Shown: positions 17,324 to 26,873 of the stretch, one piece after another
Layout of the letters: the number at the start of each line of letters is the position of its first letter
Numbering within the stretch: the first letter of the stretch is position 1
Origin: Acinetobacter variabilis
GTDB lineage: Bacteria; Pseudomonadota; Gammaproteobacteria; Pseudomonadales; Moraxellaceae
NCBI RefSeq assembly: GCF_000369625.1
Contig: NZ_KB850113.1
Span: 1,247,343 to 1,311,342 of the forward strand
Direction of reading: 5' to 3'
Length of the DNA: 64,000 nucleotides
The notes under the pieces: model-generated
Databases searched by the model: none
What the model was told of the DNA's origin: nothing
Seen by the model: the letters and a program-made list of their open reading frames with translations, nothing else
Made by a program: the position numbers and the translations under genes

Positions 17324-19489
17324 TTAGTCACCTGTATAACCTTTAAGTTTTAAACGCGCTGCGTGTAGAAGCGGCTCTGTATAACCTGATGGCTGTTCAC
17401 CACCTTTGAAAATCAGGTCAGAAGCAGCCTGGAATGCAATGCTGTTGTCAAAGTCAGCAGCCATTGGCTTATACAGTGGATCATTCGCATTTTGCTCATC
17501 CACAATTTTCGCCATGCGTTGCATTACTTCTTCAACCTGTTCACGCGTTACAATTCCATGACGTAACCAGTTAGCAACGTGCTGAGAAGAAATACGTAAA
17601 GTTGCACGGTCTTCCATCAAGCCCACATCATTGATGTCTGGAACTTTAGAACAACCTACACCCAGATCAACCCAACGAACGACATAACCCAAGATACCTT
17701 GGCAGTTATTTTCCAGTTCTTTTAGTTTCTCTTCTTCAGACCAGTTGGTATCAGTTGCAAGAGGTGGAGTTAACAAATCATCTAAAGGCAATGCTTCAGT
17801 TGCAAGCAATTCTTGCTGACGGTTTGCTACATTAATTTGATGGTAGTGAATCGCGTGAATCACTGCACCTGTTGGAGACGGAACCCATGCACAGCTTGCG
17901 CCTGCTTCAGGATGTTCAGTCTTCGTTTTGTACATGTCTAACAGCATGTCTGGTTTTGGCCACATGCCTTTACCAATCTGTGCTTTACCACGTAGACCTG
18001 TTTGTAGACCTACCATGACGTTACGGTTTTCGTAAGCTGGGAACCATTTTTGGCCTTTAATTTCGCCTTTACGAACAAATGGACCTGCTTCCATGAAGGT
18101 ATGGATTTCATCACCTGTACGATCCATGAAACCGGTGTTAATAAAGATGGTACGGTCTTTCGCCTGAGCAATACAGTTTTTCAGGTTAACCGAAGTACGG
18201 CGTTCTTCATCCATAATACCGATTTTCAGGGTTTTCGCAGGTAAGCCAAGCGCCTGTTCAGCACGTTCAAACAGCTCAACCGCAAATGCAACTTCTTCTG
18301 GACCGTGCATTTTTGGCTTAACGATATACATAGAACCGGTACGTGAGTTCTTGATCGTGTTCTCACCACGGATATCAGCCACAGAAAGCAATGGAGTTAC
18401 CAATGCATCCATGATGCCTTCATAAATTTCTTCGCCATCTACAAGGATCGCCGGGTTTGTCATCAAGTGACCAACGTTACGAAGCAGCATCAATGAACGA
18501 CCATGAACCTTGGTCTCACCGCCTTCAACATTTTTGAAAGTACGGTCAGCATTGAGTTTACGGGTAATGGTCTTGCCATTTTTTTCGATAGACTCTTCAA
18601 GCGTACCTTTCATCAAGCCTAACCAGTTACGGTAGCCTTCAACTTTTTCTTCAGCATCAACTGCTGCAACAGAGTCTTCCAAGTCTTGGATTGTTGTCAC
18701 AGCTGCTTCAAGCACAACGTCTTTTACGCCTGCTGCATCTGTTTGGCCAATTGGGCTGTTTGCATCAATCTGGATGATTGCGTGCAGGCCGTTATTTTTC
18801 AATACGATTTCAGTTGGTGCAGAAGCTTCGCCATTATAACCAACGAATTTAGAGCCATCCGCAACAGTTGTGGTAGAACCGTCTTTCAGCGTTACAACCA
18901 GTGCATTACCTTCAACTGCATATTTGGTTGCATCAGCATGTGAACCTTGTGCCAGCGGGAATGTTTCATCTAAGAAGTTTTTTGCGAATGCGATAACTTT
19001 CTCACCACGTTTCGGGTTATAGCCTTTACCTTTTTCAGCACCATCTTCTTCAGAGATCACGTCGAAGCCGTATAAAGCGTCGTATAAAGAACCCCAGCGT
19101 GCATTCGCTGCGTTCAGGCAGTAACGCGCATTACGTACTGGAACTACCAACTGTGGGCCAGCCAATAGTGCAATCTCTTCGTCTACATTTTCAGTGCTGA
19201 TCTGGAAATCTTCTACTTCTGGTAATAAGTAGCCAATTTCAGTCAAGAAAGCTTTGTAAGCTTGTAATTCAAATGTGTTATTGCGATGCCATTCATCAAT
19301 TTTAGCTTGAATATCATCACGCTTAGCCAAAAGTGCTTTGTTTTTAGGGCTAAGATCAACAACGACTTGTTCAAAGTTTTTCCAGTATGTTTCGCTGTCC
19401 AAACCAGAACCTGGTAGTGCTTCATTTTCGATAAAATCGTAAAGTTCTTTAGCAATCGCTAACTTGCCTTTTTGAATACGTGCAGTCAT
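17324..19489 (-). CDS. glcB: Malate synthase G
   Basis: The 721-residue length matches the large monomeric G isoform. It condenses glyoxylate with acetyl-CoA to give malate, completing the glyoxylate shunt for growth on acetate or fatty acids. Family stretches include [30 protein letters not shown] and [14 protein letters not shown], the last with active-site Arg and Glu residues. The ribosome site AGGAAAG precedes the ATG. A possible -10 box TATACT lies at 19530-19535 on the minus strand. Confidence 0.97.
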   Translation of the reverse strand: MTARIQKGKLAIAKELYDFIENEALPGSGLDSETYWKNFEQVVVDLSPKNKALLAKRDDIQAKIDEWHRNNTFELQAYKAFLTEIGYLLPEVEDFQISTENVDEEIALLAGPQLVVPVRNARYCLNAANARWGSLYDALYGFDVISEEDGAEKGKGYNPKRGEKVIAFAKNFLDETFPLAQGSHADATKYAVEGNALVVTLKDGSTTTVADGSKFVGYNGEASAPTEIVLKNNGLHAIIQIDANSPIGQTDAAGVKDVVLEAAVTTIQDLEDSVAAVDAEEKVEGYRNWLGLMKGTLEESIEKNGKTITRKLNADRTFKNVEGGETKVHGRSLMLLRNVGHLMTNPAILVDGEEIYEGIMDALVTPLLSVADIRGENTIKNSRTGSMYIVKPKMHGPEEVAFAVELFERAEQALGLPAKTLKIGIMDEERRTSVNLKNCIAQAKDRTIFINTGFMDRTGDEIHTFMEAGPFVRKGEIKGQKWFPAYENRNVMVGLQTGLRGKAQIGKGMWPKPDMLLDMYKTKTEHPEAGASCAWVPSPTGAVIHAIHYHQINVANRQQELLATEALPLDDLLTPPLATDTNWSEEEKLKELENNCQGILGYVVRWVDLGVGCSKVPDINDVGLMEDRATLRISSQHVANWLRHGIVTREQVEEVMQRMAKIVDEQNANDPLYKPMAADFDNSIAFQAASDLIFKGGEQPSGYTEPLLHAARLKLKGYTGD

Positions 19490-19852
19490 TGTCTTTCCTG
19501 ATATTGCTACTTTTTATACAAGAGATTCTAGTATACCGATTAAAATCTAGCTGAATAGTACTATCACACCGCAAAATAATGAGCATTTTTCCAATAAGAA
19601 TACCCTCATATCCTTATTAAATGATGTCTCACACGATGCAATATCATCCTGCTAAATACCCTCATGACAGTGTATAAAGTTTTTGAAATGTAGAAATTAG
19701 ACTTAAGTTCAGAATTTTGAATAAAAGTTGTCCGTTCTTTTTATACAAGGTCATATTTAGATCAAGATTAAGCCATGTTTGGCTGAACTTGTCGATCTTT
19801 GATGCAATGAAATGCATAAAAAAGCGCCGGTCATGACCAGCGCTTGTTGTAT
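19490..19852. other. 363-bp gap upstream of malate synthase
   Basis: It holds the presumed malate synthase promoter near 19530 and the terminator of the upstream-lying zapE gene at its far end. I see no open frame or repeat in between. Confidence 0.5.
19818..19846 (-). terminator. Terminator after zapE
   Basis: Arms AAGCGC-CGGTC and GACC-AGCGCTT pair with one mismatch, and six Ts follow on the minus strand. Confidence 0.75.
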
Positions 19853-21004
19853 TTATTCAGGCTCGCTCGAAGCTATTTTCTCAATCTGGCGATGTTCAGA
19901 ATGCAGATATTCATCTGATTGCATCTCTAGCAAACGTGAACGGGTCCGTTCAATTTCAAAAGCCAGTCGCTCACCTTTATAAAGATCAACGATATTATCT
20001 TCTGAGGTCAATAGTAATTTGACTCCACGATCATAAAATTCATCGACCAGATAAATGAAACGGCGTGTGGCATCATTCAGGAAATCGGTTAAATGCGGCA
20101 CATTGCTGACTAATACCGTATTGTAAATATTCGCAATTTCAATGAAGTCAGCTGGGCTACGCGGTTTTAGACACAGTTCAGAGAACTCACACCACAAGAC
20201 ATCTTCAGTATGTGCCACAGTTTCCACGATACGGTTATTGATGATGATTGGGTCTTGAGAAGAGGTTTGGGTTTGAGTCAGTGCGGTATAGCGATGCGCC
20301 AACCAGTTTTTATTGTCATGCGTTAGTGGATATTTGAATAATTGTGCCTGTTTTAAGACACGTAAACGGTAATCTACACCGGCATCTACATTCAGAATGA
20401 CACAGTTTTTCTTGACCATTTCAATGGTTGGCAGAAAACGGTCACGGTGAATCCCATTTTTATATAAACCATCTGGCGCAATATTCGAAGTCGCCACCAG
20501 CGTAATGCCACGCTCAAACAGCTTCTGGAACAGATCACTCAGGATCATGGCATCTGTCACATTAGATACAAAAAATTCATCAAAGCAGATCACCACAGCA
20601 TCTTTATAAATCTGATCCGCTACCAGATCTAGCGGATTGCGCTGACCTGAAAGCTTGTTTAACTCACGATGCACATGCTGCATGAAATGGTGAAAGTGCA
20701 TACGGGTTTTACGGCGAAATGGAATCGACTCATAGAACTGATCCATGAGCCAGGTCTTTCCACGACCTACTCCACCCCACATGTATACACCTTTTGGCGA
20801 AGTCTGACGACGGAAACGGCGAAAGGCCTTCTTAGAAGCTTTAAAACGCTGAATTAATTCCAGCCAGGTACGATTCAGCTCATGTACGGCCATGGCCTGT
20901 GCATCATCGGGCATAAACTGTCCTGAAGACAAAGCCTGTGCATAACGTTCTGCAGGAGAGATCGGACTAAAAGCGGTGCTGTGCTGTGAATTAAAATCGG
21001 ACAT
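19853..21004 (-). CDS. zapE: ZapE/AFG1-family ATPase
   Basis: A 383-residue P-loop ATPase with Walker A GGVGRGKT at about 77-84, Walker B VICFDEFFV and a sensor-like LVATSN. In E. coli ZapE associates with the divisome and affects Z-ring stability under stress. I chose the ATG at 21004 (MSDFNSQ); the frame runs back to a GTG at 21058 with no better ribosome site. The C-terminal tail after about residue 350 is charged. Confidence 0.92.
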   Translation of the reverse strand: MSDFNSQHSTAFSPISPAERYAQALSSGQFMPDDAQAMAVHELNRTWLELIQRFKASKKAFRRFRRQTSPKGVYMWGGVGRGKTWLMDQFYESIPFRRKTRMHFHHFMQHVHRELNKLSGQRNPLDLVADQIYKDAVVICFDEFFVSNVTDAMILSDLFQKLFERGITLVATSNIAPDGLYKNGIHRDRFLPTIEMVKKNCVILNVDAGVDYRLRVLKQAQLFKYPLTHDNKNWLAHRYTALTQTQTSSQDPIIINNRIVETVAHTEDVLWCEFSELCLKPRSPADFIEIANIYNTVLVSNVPHLTDFLNDATRRFIYLVDEFYDRGVKLLLTSEDNIVDLYKGERLAFEIERTRSRLLEMQSDEYLHSEHRQIEKIASSEPE

Positions 21005-21087
21005 AGGTTTCGTACTATTCAGGATCTGTTTAATTATAGCGGAGTTTAGAACGCACACTATAACACTTTGGCATTAACTAACTTAGG

Positions 21088-22101
21088 CTATTTTATATAT
21101 TGCCGAGGACTTTGCCCAAACCAGCGCTTAAAGGCATGGTTAAAAGCAGCCGGTTCGGAATAACCCAATAACTCTGCAATCATTTCAATCGAATACTGTT
21201 TATATTCAATGAGTCGCAAAGCTTTATCTTTAATAATCTCTTCGCGAATCTGTTTATAACTGGTATCGAACTGCTGTAATTGATGGCGTAAAGTACGTTC
21301 TGGAATATTCAGAGCCTGAGCCGTTTCAGCCATACTCGGCATCAAACCGGTTTGCAACTCCAGATAATCCTGTACTCGCTGTACCACAGTCGGGACATCC
21401 ACATCTTCCGTCAGACGTTCCAGTTCAGCCAAACACTTTGCTTCATAGATTGCAAAAGTCTCCGCATCTGCTGAAGGAATCCGGATATCCAAAATGGCCT
21501 CATCAAACCAGAATGCAGCTCTTGCAGCACCAAACTGTACCTGTGTTCCATAATAATCATGATAGATTTTCTGGGTAGCAGATTGTTCCGGTGCGGCGAA
21601 AGGCAGTTCAATCTGCAAGTCAGGTTTGGACAGGCCCATCATCTTGTAAATATCGCGAATGAACTTGAATGTACCTGAAATCTCAGCTTGCGCGACCAGC
21701 ATTCCCAGATGGTCTTCCGTTTTCTTGGGATAATAGCAAAGCGCACTGCGGTACTCACTTTGCTCCAGTCCCAACTGGCCGGTAAGATGCGTCAATTGCT
21801 GAAAACGAATTACCTGATGCATCGCATCCCGTACGGTTGGACTGGTCACCAGCAACATCAGCAAAGGCCCATAACCTGCCAATGCATAATGCTGGCCGAT
21901 CGATAAACCCTGTTCTGGTTGGATATCCTGACCCACCACTTTGAGCACATCATATTCCACGCTTGGGTGAATGATTGAAGTCGGATCAAGCGCATCAACA
22001 CGCAAGCCGATATTTTGCAGTTTTTGATCGACCTCTATACCAGCCTTGCGCATGCCCTGGATCAGATACATCAGACTGAGAACAGAACGTTTCATAACCA
22101 T
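21088..22101 (-). CDS. AraC-family transcriptional regulator
   Basis: This 337-residue regulator has an N-terminal ligand domain of the arabinose-binding-like (OruR/GliR) type and a C-terminal double HTH. The HTH region covers the last 90 residues (MAETAQALNIPERTLRHQL; GYSEPAAFNHAFKRWFG). It is divergent from a monooxygenase pseudogene 138 bp away, a layout common for activators of such oxygenases. If so, the regulator may have lost its target. Confidence 0.93.
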   Translation of the reverse strand: MVMKRSVLSLMYLIQGMRKAGIEVDQKLQNIGLRVDALDPTSIIHPSVEYDVLKVVGQDIQPEQGLSIGQHYALAGYGPLLMLLVTSPTVRDAMHQVIRFQQLTHLTGQLGLEQSEYRSALCYYPKKTEDHLGMLVAQAEISGTFKFIRDIYKMMGLSKPDLQIELPFAAPEQSATQKIYHDYYGTQVQFGAARAAFWFDEAILDIRIPSADAETFAIYEAKCLAELERLTEDVDVPTVVQRVQDYLELQTGLMPSMAETAQALNIPERTLRHQLQQFDTSYKQIREEIIKDKALRLIEYKQYSIEMIAELLGYSEPAAFNHAFKRWFGQSPRQYIK

Positions 22102-22239
22102 ACGAATACAATGTGATAGCTCTAGTTGTACTATAAAAATAAACCGTCGGCTATTGCCGTTTAGATCAATTTTATATCTAATAGCCAGTTAATAAATCAA
22201 GATAATTATCCATTATTAAAATAAGCAAGGAATGCGAAG

Positions 22240-23736
22240 ATGCTGGACAATACACGCCTTACCCACACTCATCCTTATACCAAAGTGGCCATTATCGGTG
22301 CCGGTTTTGGCGGGATAGCGATGGCAATACGTTTACAACAGTAAGGCATCCATGATTTTATTATTTTAGAAAAAGATAGCGATTTTGGGGGAACCTGGCG
22401 CGATAATCAGTATCTGGGAGCGGCCTGTGATGTGCAATCACATATGTATTCCCTTTCCTTTGCACCCAAAACTGACTGGTCAAAACGCTATGCCGAAGCA
22501 CCGGAAATTTTCAGCTATATTCAAGATTTAGTCAGTCATTATAATCTTCGGGCTTTTGCTCGGCTGAATACCGAAGTACTTGGGGTTCATTACCAGTAAG
22601 ACCGATGCTTATGGCAAATCCATCTGCAGGATCAAAGCATTCTGGAAGCTCAGTTTGTAGTATTTGCCTCTGGTCCTTTACATGTTCCTCAAATTCCCCA
22701 TATTACGGGCATTGAAAAATTTAAGGGTAAAATCTTTCACTCTTCTCACTGGGATCATCATTATGATCTCAAGGGAAAAAATGTTGCATCGATTGGGGCT
22801 GTTGGCAGTGCAATTCAATATATCCCTAAAATTGCACCCAAATGCAAACAGCTCTATGTCTTTCAACGTACTGCGGCTTGGGTTATTCCACGGGATGAGC
22901 GCCTATATCATGACCTGGAAAAAAAGCTGTTTTCCAAATATGAATGGTTCCGCAAGTTACACCGGATTCGTCTGTACTGGTCTAATGAGTCGCGTGTAGT
23001 GCCTATCGTTAAACCAACTGTCATGAAATATGCTCAGAAACTCGCAGAAGCTTATATTCGCTATCAGGTCAAGGACAAGGAAACTGCCAAGAAATTGACC
23101 CTAGATTACATCATGGGCTGCAAACGGATTCTGGTGTCTAACCAATACTTCCCTACCTTTAACCGTAAAAATGTGGAACTAGTGACTGAAGGTATTCGTG
23201 AAGTGACCGAAAACAGTACTATTACTGTAGATGGTAAAGTACGTCCGATTGAGTGCCTGATCTACGGTACCGGATTTATTACCGATCCAAGAATTTATCT
23301 GAAAAATTTCGATTGCACTGGCCTGAATGACATTCACTTGAATGATGTCTGGAAAGATGGTGCCGAAAGCTATTATGGGATCTGTGTGAAAGGTTTTCCG
23401 AATCTGTTTCAGCTATTAGGACCGAATACTGTGCTGGCACATAACTCAGTGCTTTTTATGATTGAAGCGCAAGTAAGTTATATCCTGCAAATGATCGCCC
23501 TAGTAGATCAATCACATAGTGATGCGATTGTGGTCAAAGATCAGGTACAGGAAAAATTCAATCAGGATGTCCAACATATGCTGGACAATACGGTCTGGCA
23601 ATCTGGCTGTGTCAGCTGGTATCAACAAGAAGGTGGGAAAAATTTTGCCTTATGGCCCACCTATACCTGGAAATACTGGCTCAAAACCAAAACCCTTAAT
23701 GCAGCAGATTATTATTTTTTAAATAAAGCCAGTTAA
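22240..23736 (+). pseudogene. Flavin-binding Baeyer-Villiger-type monooxygenase, two in-frame stops
   Basis: A single frame of 498 codons runs the whole length with no frameshift but has TAA at 22342-22344 and 22597-22599. The translation shows the FAD motif IIGAGFGG, GGTWRDNQYLGAACDV, and the Baeyer-Villiger fingerprint F-x-G-x3-H-x3-W (FKGKIFHSSHWD). The second Rossmann motif reads IGAVGSAIQ where GxGxxA is expected, another sign of decay. The C-terminal half is otherwise intact. Both stops could come from one-base changes of a Glu or Gln codon. A divergent AraC regulator sits upstream. Confidence 0.9.
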
Positions 23737-23801
23737 AAGTCCTTCACATTCATAGTGCTAGCGATGGCATAATAAAGACTGATTTATCATACTTTTTTAT
23801 T

Positions 23802-24710
23802 ATGCAATCGCTTTGGTTAGTCTCCCAGCTTCTGGTCTGTTTAGCGCTTGGTTTTGTTTTTGCAAAACAGCTTCCTGCTTCACTCACGAAAATATGCTTT
23901 AAGGTTCTACCATATTTTAGTTATATCTTACTGGTCGCTATTGCTTTTGAGTTTTCTGGGCTTCTGACGGAATTACCTCACCCTGACCAGATTCTAAATA
24001 CCTCTATTACAATTGCTTTTCTCACCTCTATTGGGGCATTTAGCTGTTGTTATCTGCTATTTAAATGGGCAGATTTTCAACCTTCTTCTGGACGAGTCTC
24101 CACTGAGCTAGTGATTAAATCACTGATTAATATCAGTTATGCATTCTTCGCCTTAGCTGCTGGGTACTTGCTGCATTATAGTTTCACTCAAATGGGGCTT
24201 TCTGTTCAAATCAGCACTTGGCATTTATTACTGGTCTTTATGTTTCTGATTGGACTGGATCTTGCCTACTCACCACTTGATCGCTCATGGTTGAACTGGA
24301 AAATCCTGCTGGTCCCAACAGGTTGTATTGCTGGTTCATGCGTGGCTGCAATTATCTATTCTTTCTGGAATCCGGATATTCATTTAAAAGACCTGATTAT
24401 GCTGTCACAAGGTTATGGTTTTTATTCAATGTCAGGTGTTGTCGTTACAGAACTAAGAAATGCGGAACTGGGCAGTATTGCCCTGATGAATGACCTGTTT
24501 CGGGAAATTTTTGCGATTTTACTGATGTATTGTGCCGGCTGGCGTTACCCAAGATCAGCAATTTCTGCTGCAGGTGCGACTGCGATGGATGTGACTTTAC
24601 CCATGGTCAAACAGGCCTGTGGCAATGATTTTATTCCACATGCCATGGTGAGCGGTTTTATTTTATCTGTATTGGCGCCAGTAGCGGTAAGTGTGTTGGC
24701 GGTAATTTAA
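23802..24710 (+). CDS. lysO: LysO (YbjE)-family lysine exporter
   Basis: This 302-residue protein has about eight membrane segments. The signature SQGYGFYSMSGVVVTE followed by SIALMNDLFREI matches the LysO family, whose E. coli member exports L-lysine and confers thialysine resistance. The C-terminal GATAMDVTLPMVKQACG is also typical. It follows the monooxygenase pseudogene by 65 bp, with its own likely promoter. Substrate is by homology. Confidence 0.88.
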   Translation: MQSLWLVSQLLVCLALGFVFAKQLPASLTKICFKVLPYFSYILLVAIAFEFSGLLTELPHPDQILNTSITIAFLTSIGAFSCCYLLFKWADFQPSSGRVSTELVIKSLINISYAFFALAAGYLLHYSFTQMGLSVQISTWHLLLVFMFLIGLDLAYSPLDRSWLNWKILLVPTGCIAGSCVAAIIYSFWNPDIHLKDLIMLSQGYGFYSMSGVVVTELRNAELGSIALMNDLFREIFAILLMYCAGWRYPRSAISAAGATAMDVTLPMVKQACGNDFIPHAMVSGFILSVLAPVAVSVLAVI

Positions 24711-24760
24711 AAATCCCTCCCGACCTCCCTTTCATAAAGGGAGATTTAGGGGGATTCAAT
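24711..24760. repeat. Palindromic interspersed repeat after the exporter gene
   Basis: A perfect hairpin CTCCCTTT-CAT-AAAGGGAG at 24725-24743 lies inside an outer imperfect pair, AAATCCCTCC and GGGGGATT. This nested form resembles small repeats that I recall being scattered between genes in Acinetobacter. It may serve as a terminator for the exporter gene. Confidence 0.55.
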
Positions 24761-24785
24761 TAGAAATAAAATAAACTACGGAATA

Positions 24786-25007
24786 TTAAAAATTCAAATC
24801 AACCCTACTCAATGAATCTCCTACTGTCTCCATCATCTCTGAAGCGAGTTCTACAATATCTATGCTATCAAGGCCTGACATCCAGTCCCATGAACCCGAC
24901 TGTGCCTGTTGTTTATATTTTTCCTGCTGTTCGAACTGATCTGCTATTTTTTCCATCTCCAGCCTTTGTTCTAGCATTTTTTGTTCTGGTGTCTTTATTA
25001 TTCTCAT
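24786..25007 (-). CDS. Small unknown protein (73 aa), charged helix then acidic tail
   Basis: I do not recognise this protein. The first half (KTPEQKMLEQRLEMEKIADQ, split here) is a highly charged helix that may form a coiled coil. The second half contains DWMSGLDSIDIVELASEMM. It has no signal or membrane segment. A run of A and G before the ATG (AAAAAGGAA) can serve as a ribosome site, which supports translation. Confidence 0.6.
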   Translation of the reverse strand: MRIIKTPEQKMLEQRLEMEKIADQFEQQEKYKQQAQSGSWDWMSGLDSIDIVELASEMMETVGDSLSRVDLNF

Positions 25008-25048
25008 TTGAAATTCCTTTTTATTTTTATACAGCTTTTCTCAATGTA

Positions 25049-25079
25049 TAAAAAAAGCCTTTCATATGAAAGGCTTTTC
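25049..25079 (-). terminator. Terminator after pyrF
   Basis: AGCCTTTCAT and ATGAAAGGCT form a fully symmetric hairpin with a T run on the minus strand. It lies 16 bp past the pyrF stop. Confidence 0.85.
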
Positions 25080-25094
25080 ATCGGGTAACCGGAA

Positions 25095-25775
25095 TTACAA
25101 TGTTGCCAAAATATCTTTTAGAGTCTGACGAGGATTTTCCGACTTGGTAATTGGTCGACCAATGACCAGATGTGTTGAGCCATCCAGCATTGCCTGTTTT
25201 GGTGTCACAATACGTTTTTGATCGTCTGCATTTGAACCTTCAGGACGAATCCCAGGAGTGACCAGTGCAAAGTCTTGTCCAATGCTTTCACGCAGCATTT
25301 TCGCTTCTTGTGCGGAACATACCACTCCATCTAAGCCACTGTCTTTAGTCAGTTGAGCCAGACGTTTTACATGTTCATTAGGTTCAATATCCAAGCCAAT
25401 GTCTTTCAGGTCTTCACGTCCCATAGACGTTAATACAGTTACTGCAATAAGTTGAGTCTTATAGTTACCTGCTTTTAAACGCTCAACACAGGTCTCCATC
25501 ATTTTACGACCACCTGAAGCGTGGACGTTGACCATCCACACACCCAAGTCTGCCGCGGCACATACCGCTTGTGCAGTGGTATTTGGAATATCATGGAACT
25601 TCAGATCTAGAAATACATCAAAACCTTTATCCTGAAGTGCTTTTACAATGATAGGACCTTCATGAGTAAATAACTCTTTGCCCACTTTTACTCGGCATAA
25701 GGCAGGATCGAGCTGCTCTGCAATCCTTAAGGCATCAAATTGACTTTTAGCATCCAGTGCAACGATGATACTCAT
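25095..25775 (-). CDS. pyrF: Orotidine 5'-phosphate decarboxylase
   Basis: The enzyme performs the last step of UMP synthesis. The 226-residue protein has [10 protein letters not shown] at the start, the catalytic [12 protein letters not shown] (Asp-Lys-x-x-Asp) near residue 60, and the phosphate-binding [10 protein letters not shown] and VIGRPIT. I chose the ATG at 25775 because GAAGGG lies 7 bases upstream; the longer frame uses a TTG. It lies downstream of lapA in the common rpsA-ihfB-lapA-pyrF order. Confidence 0.96.
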   Translation of the reverse strand: MSIIVALDAKSQFDALRIAEQLDPALCRVKVGKELFTHEGPIIVKALQDKGFDVFLDLKFHDIPNTTAQAVCAAADLGVWMVNVHASGGRKMMETCVERLKAGNYKTQLIAVTVLTSMGREDLKDIGLDIEPNEHVKRLAQLTKDSGLDGVVCSAQEAKMLRESIGQDFALVTPGIRPEGSNADDQKRIVTPKQAMLDGSTHLVIGRPITKSENPRQTLKDILATL

Positions 25776-26015
25776 GAGAAGACCCTTCAAATTGACAAAA
25801 TTAAACCATTATACGGATTAGCCCCATAACAACCAAGAATATTTTCGCAAAAATGATTTTTTAATTCAAATTAAGTCATTTATTTATATAATTTTTATAT
25901 ATTTTTCTAAATACCATTAAACAATAAAAAACGCCTTAGAAGCTAAGCTAAAAGGCGTTCGATCAAAACAGGCGAAGTAAAGATTCGGTAGATTACTTCT
26001 ACTTGTCATTTTCGT

Positions 26016-26381
26016 TTAAAGCGGTGCCGATGGCCTGTCATTAGAATTAATATCTAATACTGTTTTCTCATGTCGTGTATGAGCCGCCGCTTCTGCTGCC
26101 ATCATCTTGGCAGTATTCAACTGTTCCTTACGTAGATGCTCAATATCTTTACGTAGTCGTTTAATTTCCCAATTGCTCTGAAAAACGCGGAAAACCTGCA
26201 CACCGAGTAACAAGCCAACCACTATTCCTAAGGAAAGAGTCAAAAGGAGCAATAACCCTAAACGCATTGCAGGAACTTGAGTAAATAACAAGTCCACTGA
26301 GACCTCAGTCCCGTTTTGCAACACCAAAGCTAATGAATAGCCAAAGACGAGCAATAAAAGAATGACCAGAACGTAACGCAT
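26016..26381 (-). CDS. lapA: LapA-domain (DUF1049) inner-membrane protein
   Basis: This 121-residue protein has two hydrophobic helices, VLVILLLLVFGYSLALVL at the start and LGLLLLLTLSLGIVVGLLL at about 41-60. A cytoplasmic charged helix (IKRLRKDIEHLRKE) that may form a coiled coil follows. LapA in E. coli works with LapB in tuning LPS synthesis through LpxC turnover; no lapB is next to it here. I chose the ATG at 26381 with GGGGTG upstream over a GTG six bases earlier. Confidence 0.85.
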   Translation of the reverse strand: MRYVLVILLLLVFGYSLALVLQNGTEVSVDLLFTQVPAMRLGLLLLLTLSLGIVVGLLLGVQVFRVFQSNWEIKRLRKDIEHLRKEQLNTAKMMAAEAAAHTRHEKTVLDINSNDRPSAPL

Positions 26382-26403
26382 GAACACCCCGTAAATATCT
26401 TGT

Positions 26404-26709
26404 TTATTTGTTTGCAGATTCGTTTACTGCATCACGAAGTGCTTTACCTGGCTTAAAGTGTGGAACAGCTTTTGCTGCAACTTCAACAGATTTACCAGTT
26501 TTAGGATTACGACCCACGCGAGGCTCACGATGATGTAATGCAAAGCTGCCAAACCCGCGAATCTCAATACGGTTATCAGATGATAAAGCTTCAATCATTT
26601 GATCAATCATAATTTTAACTGCTTCTTCCACTAAAGGTTCAGCCAAATGCGGATTCTTTAGCGCGATGCGCTCTATTAAGTCAGACTTATTAAGTGCTTC
26701 AGTAGTCAT
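26404..26709 (-). CDS. ihfB: Integration host factor beta subunit
   Basis: This 101-residue HU/IHF-family protein binds and sharply bends DNA as a heterodimer with IhfA. The DNA-arm motif is [12 protein letters not shown] and the body has [16 protein letters not shown] longer acidic or amide-rich tail (DAVNESANK) closes it. Its place after rpsA and before lapA is the usual gammaproteobacterial order and supports the beta assignment over HU. Confidence 0.95.
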   Translation of the reverse strand: MTTEALNKSDLIERIALKNPHLAEPLVEEAVKIMIDQMIEALSSDNRIEIRGFGSFALHHREPRVGRNPKTGKSVEVAAKAVPHFKPGKALRDAVNESANK

Positions 26710-26774
26710 CTGCGACCTCTTTAATTATCAAGCTACTCGGGATCTATTTTCCGATAATAACCTGTTTAAATACA

Positions 26775-26812
26775 AAACGGTAGCGCAATAATTAAATACT
26801 ACGCTACCGTTT
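26775..26812 (-). terminator. Hairpin between rpsA and ihfB
   Basis: AAACGGTAGCG and CGCTACCGTTT are 11-base perfect arms around a 16-base loop, followed by a short T run on the minus strand. It may end or reduce rpsA transcription before ihfB. Confidence 0.65.
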
Positions 26813-26873
26813 ACAGTATTTGTGTAAAAAGTATTACTTAATTTACATTAACAATACAATTCACCATCTACTC

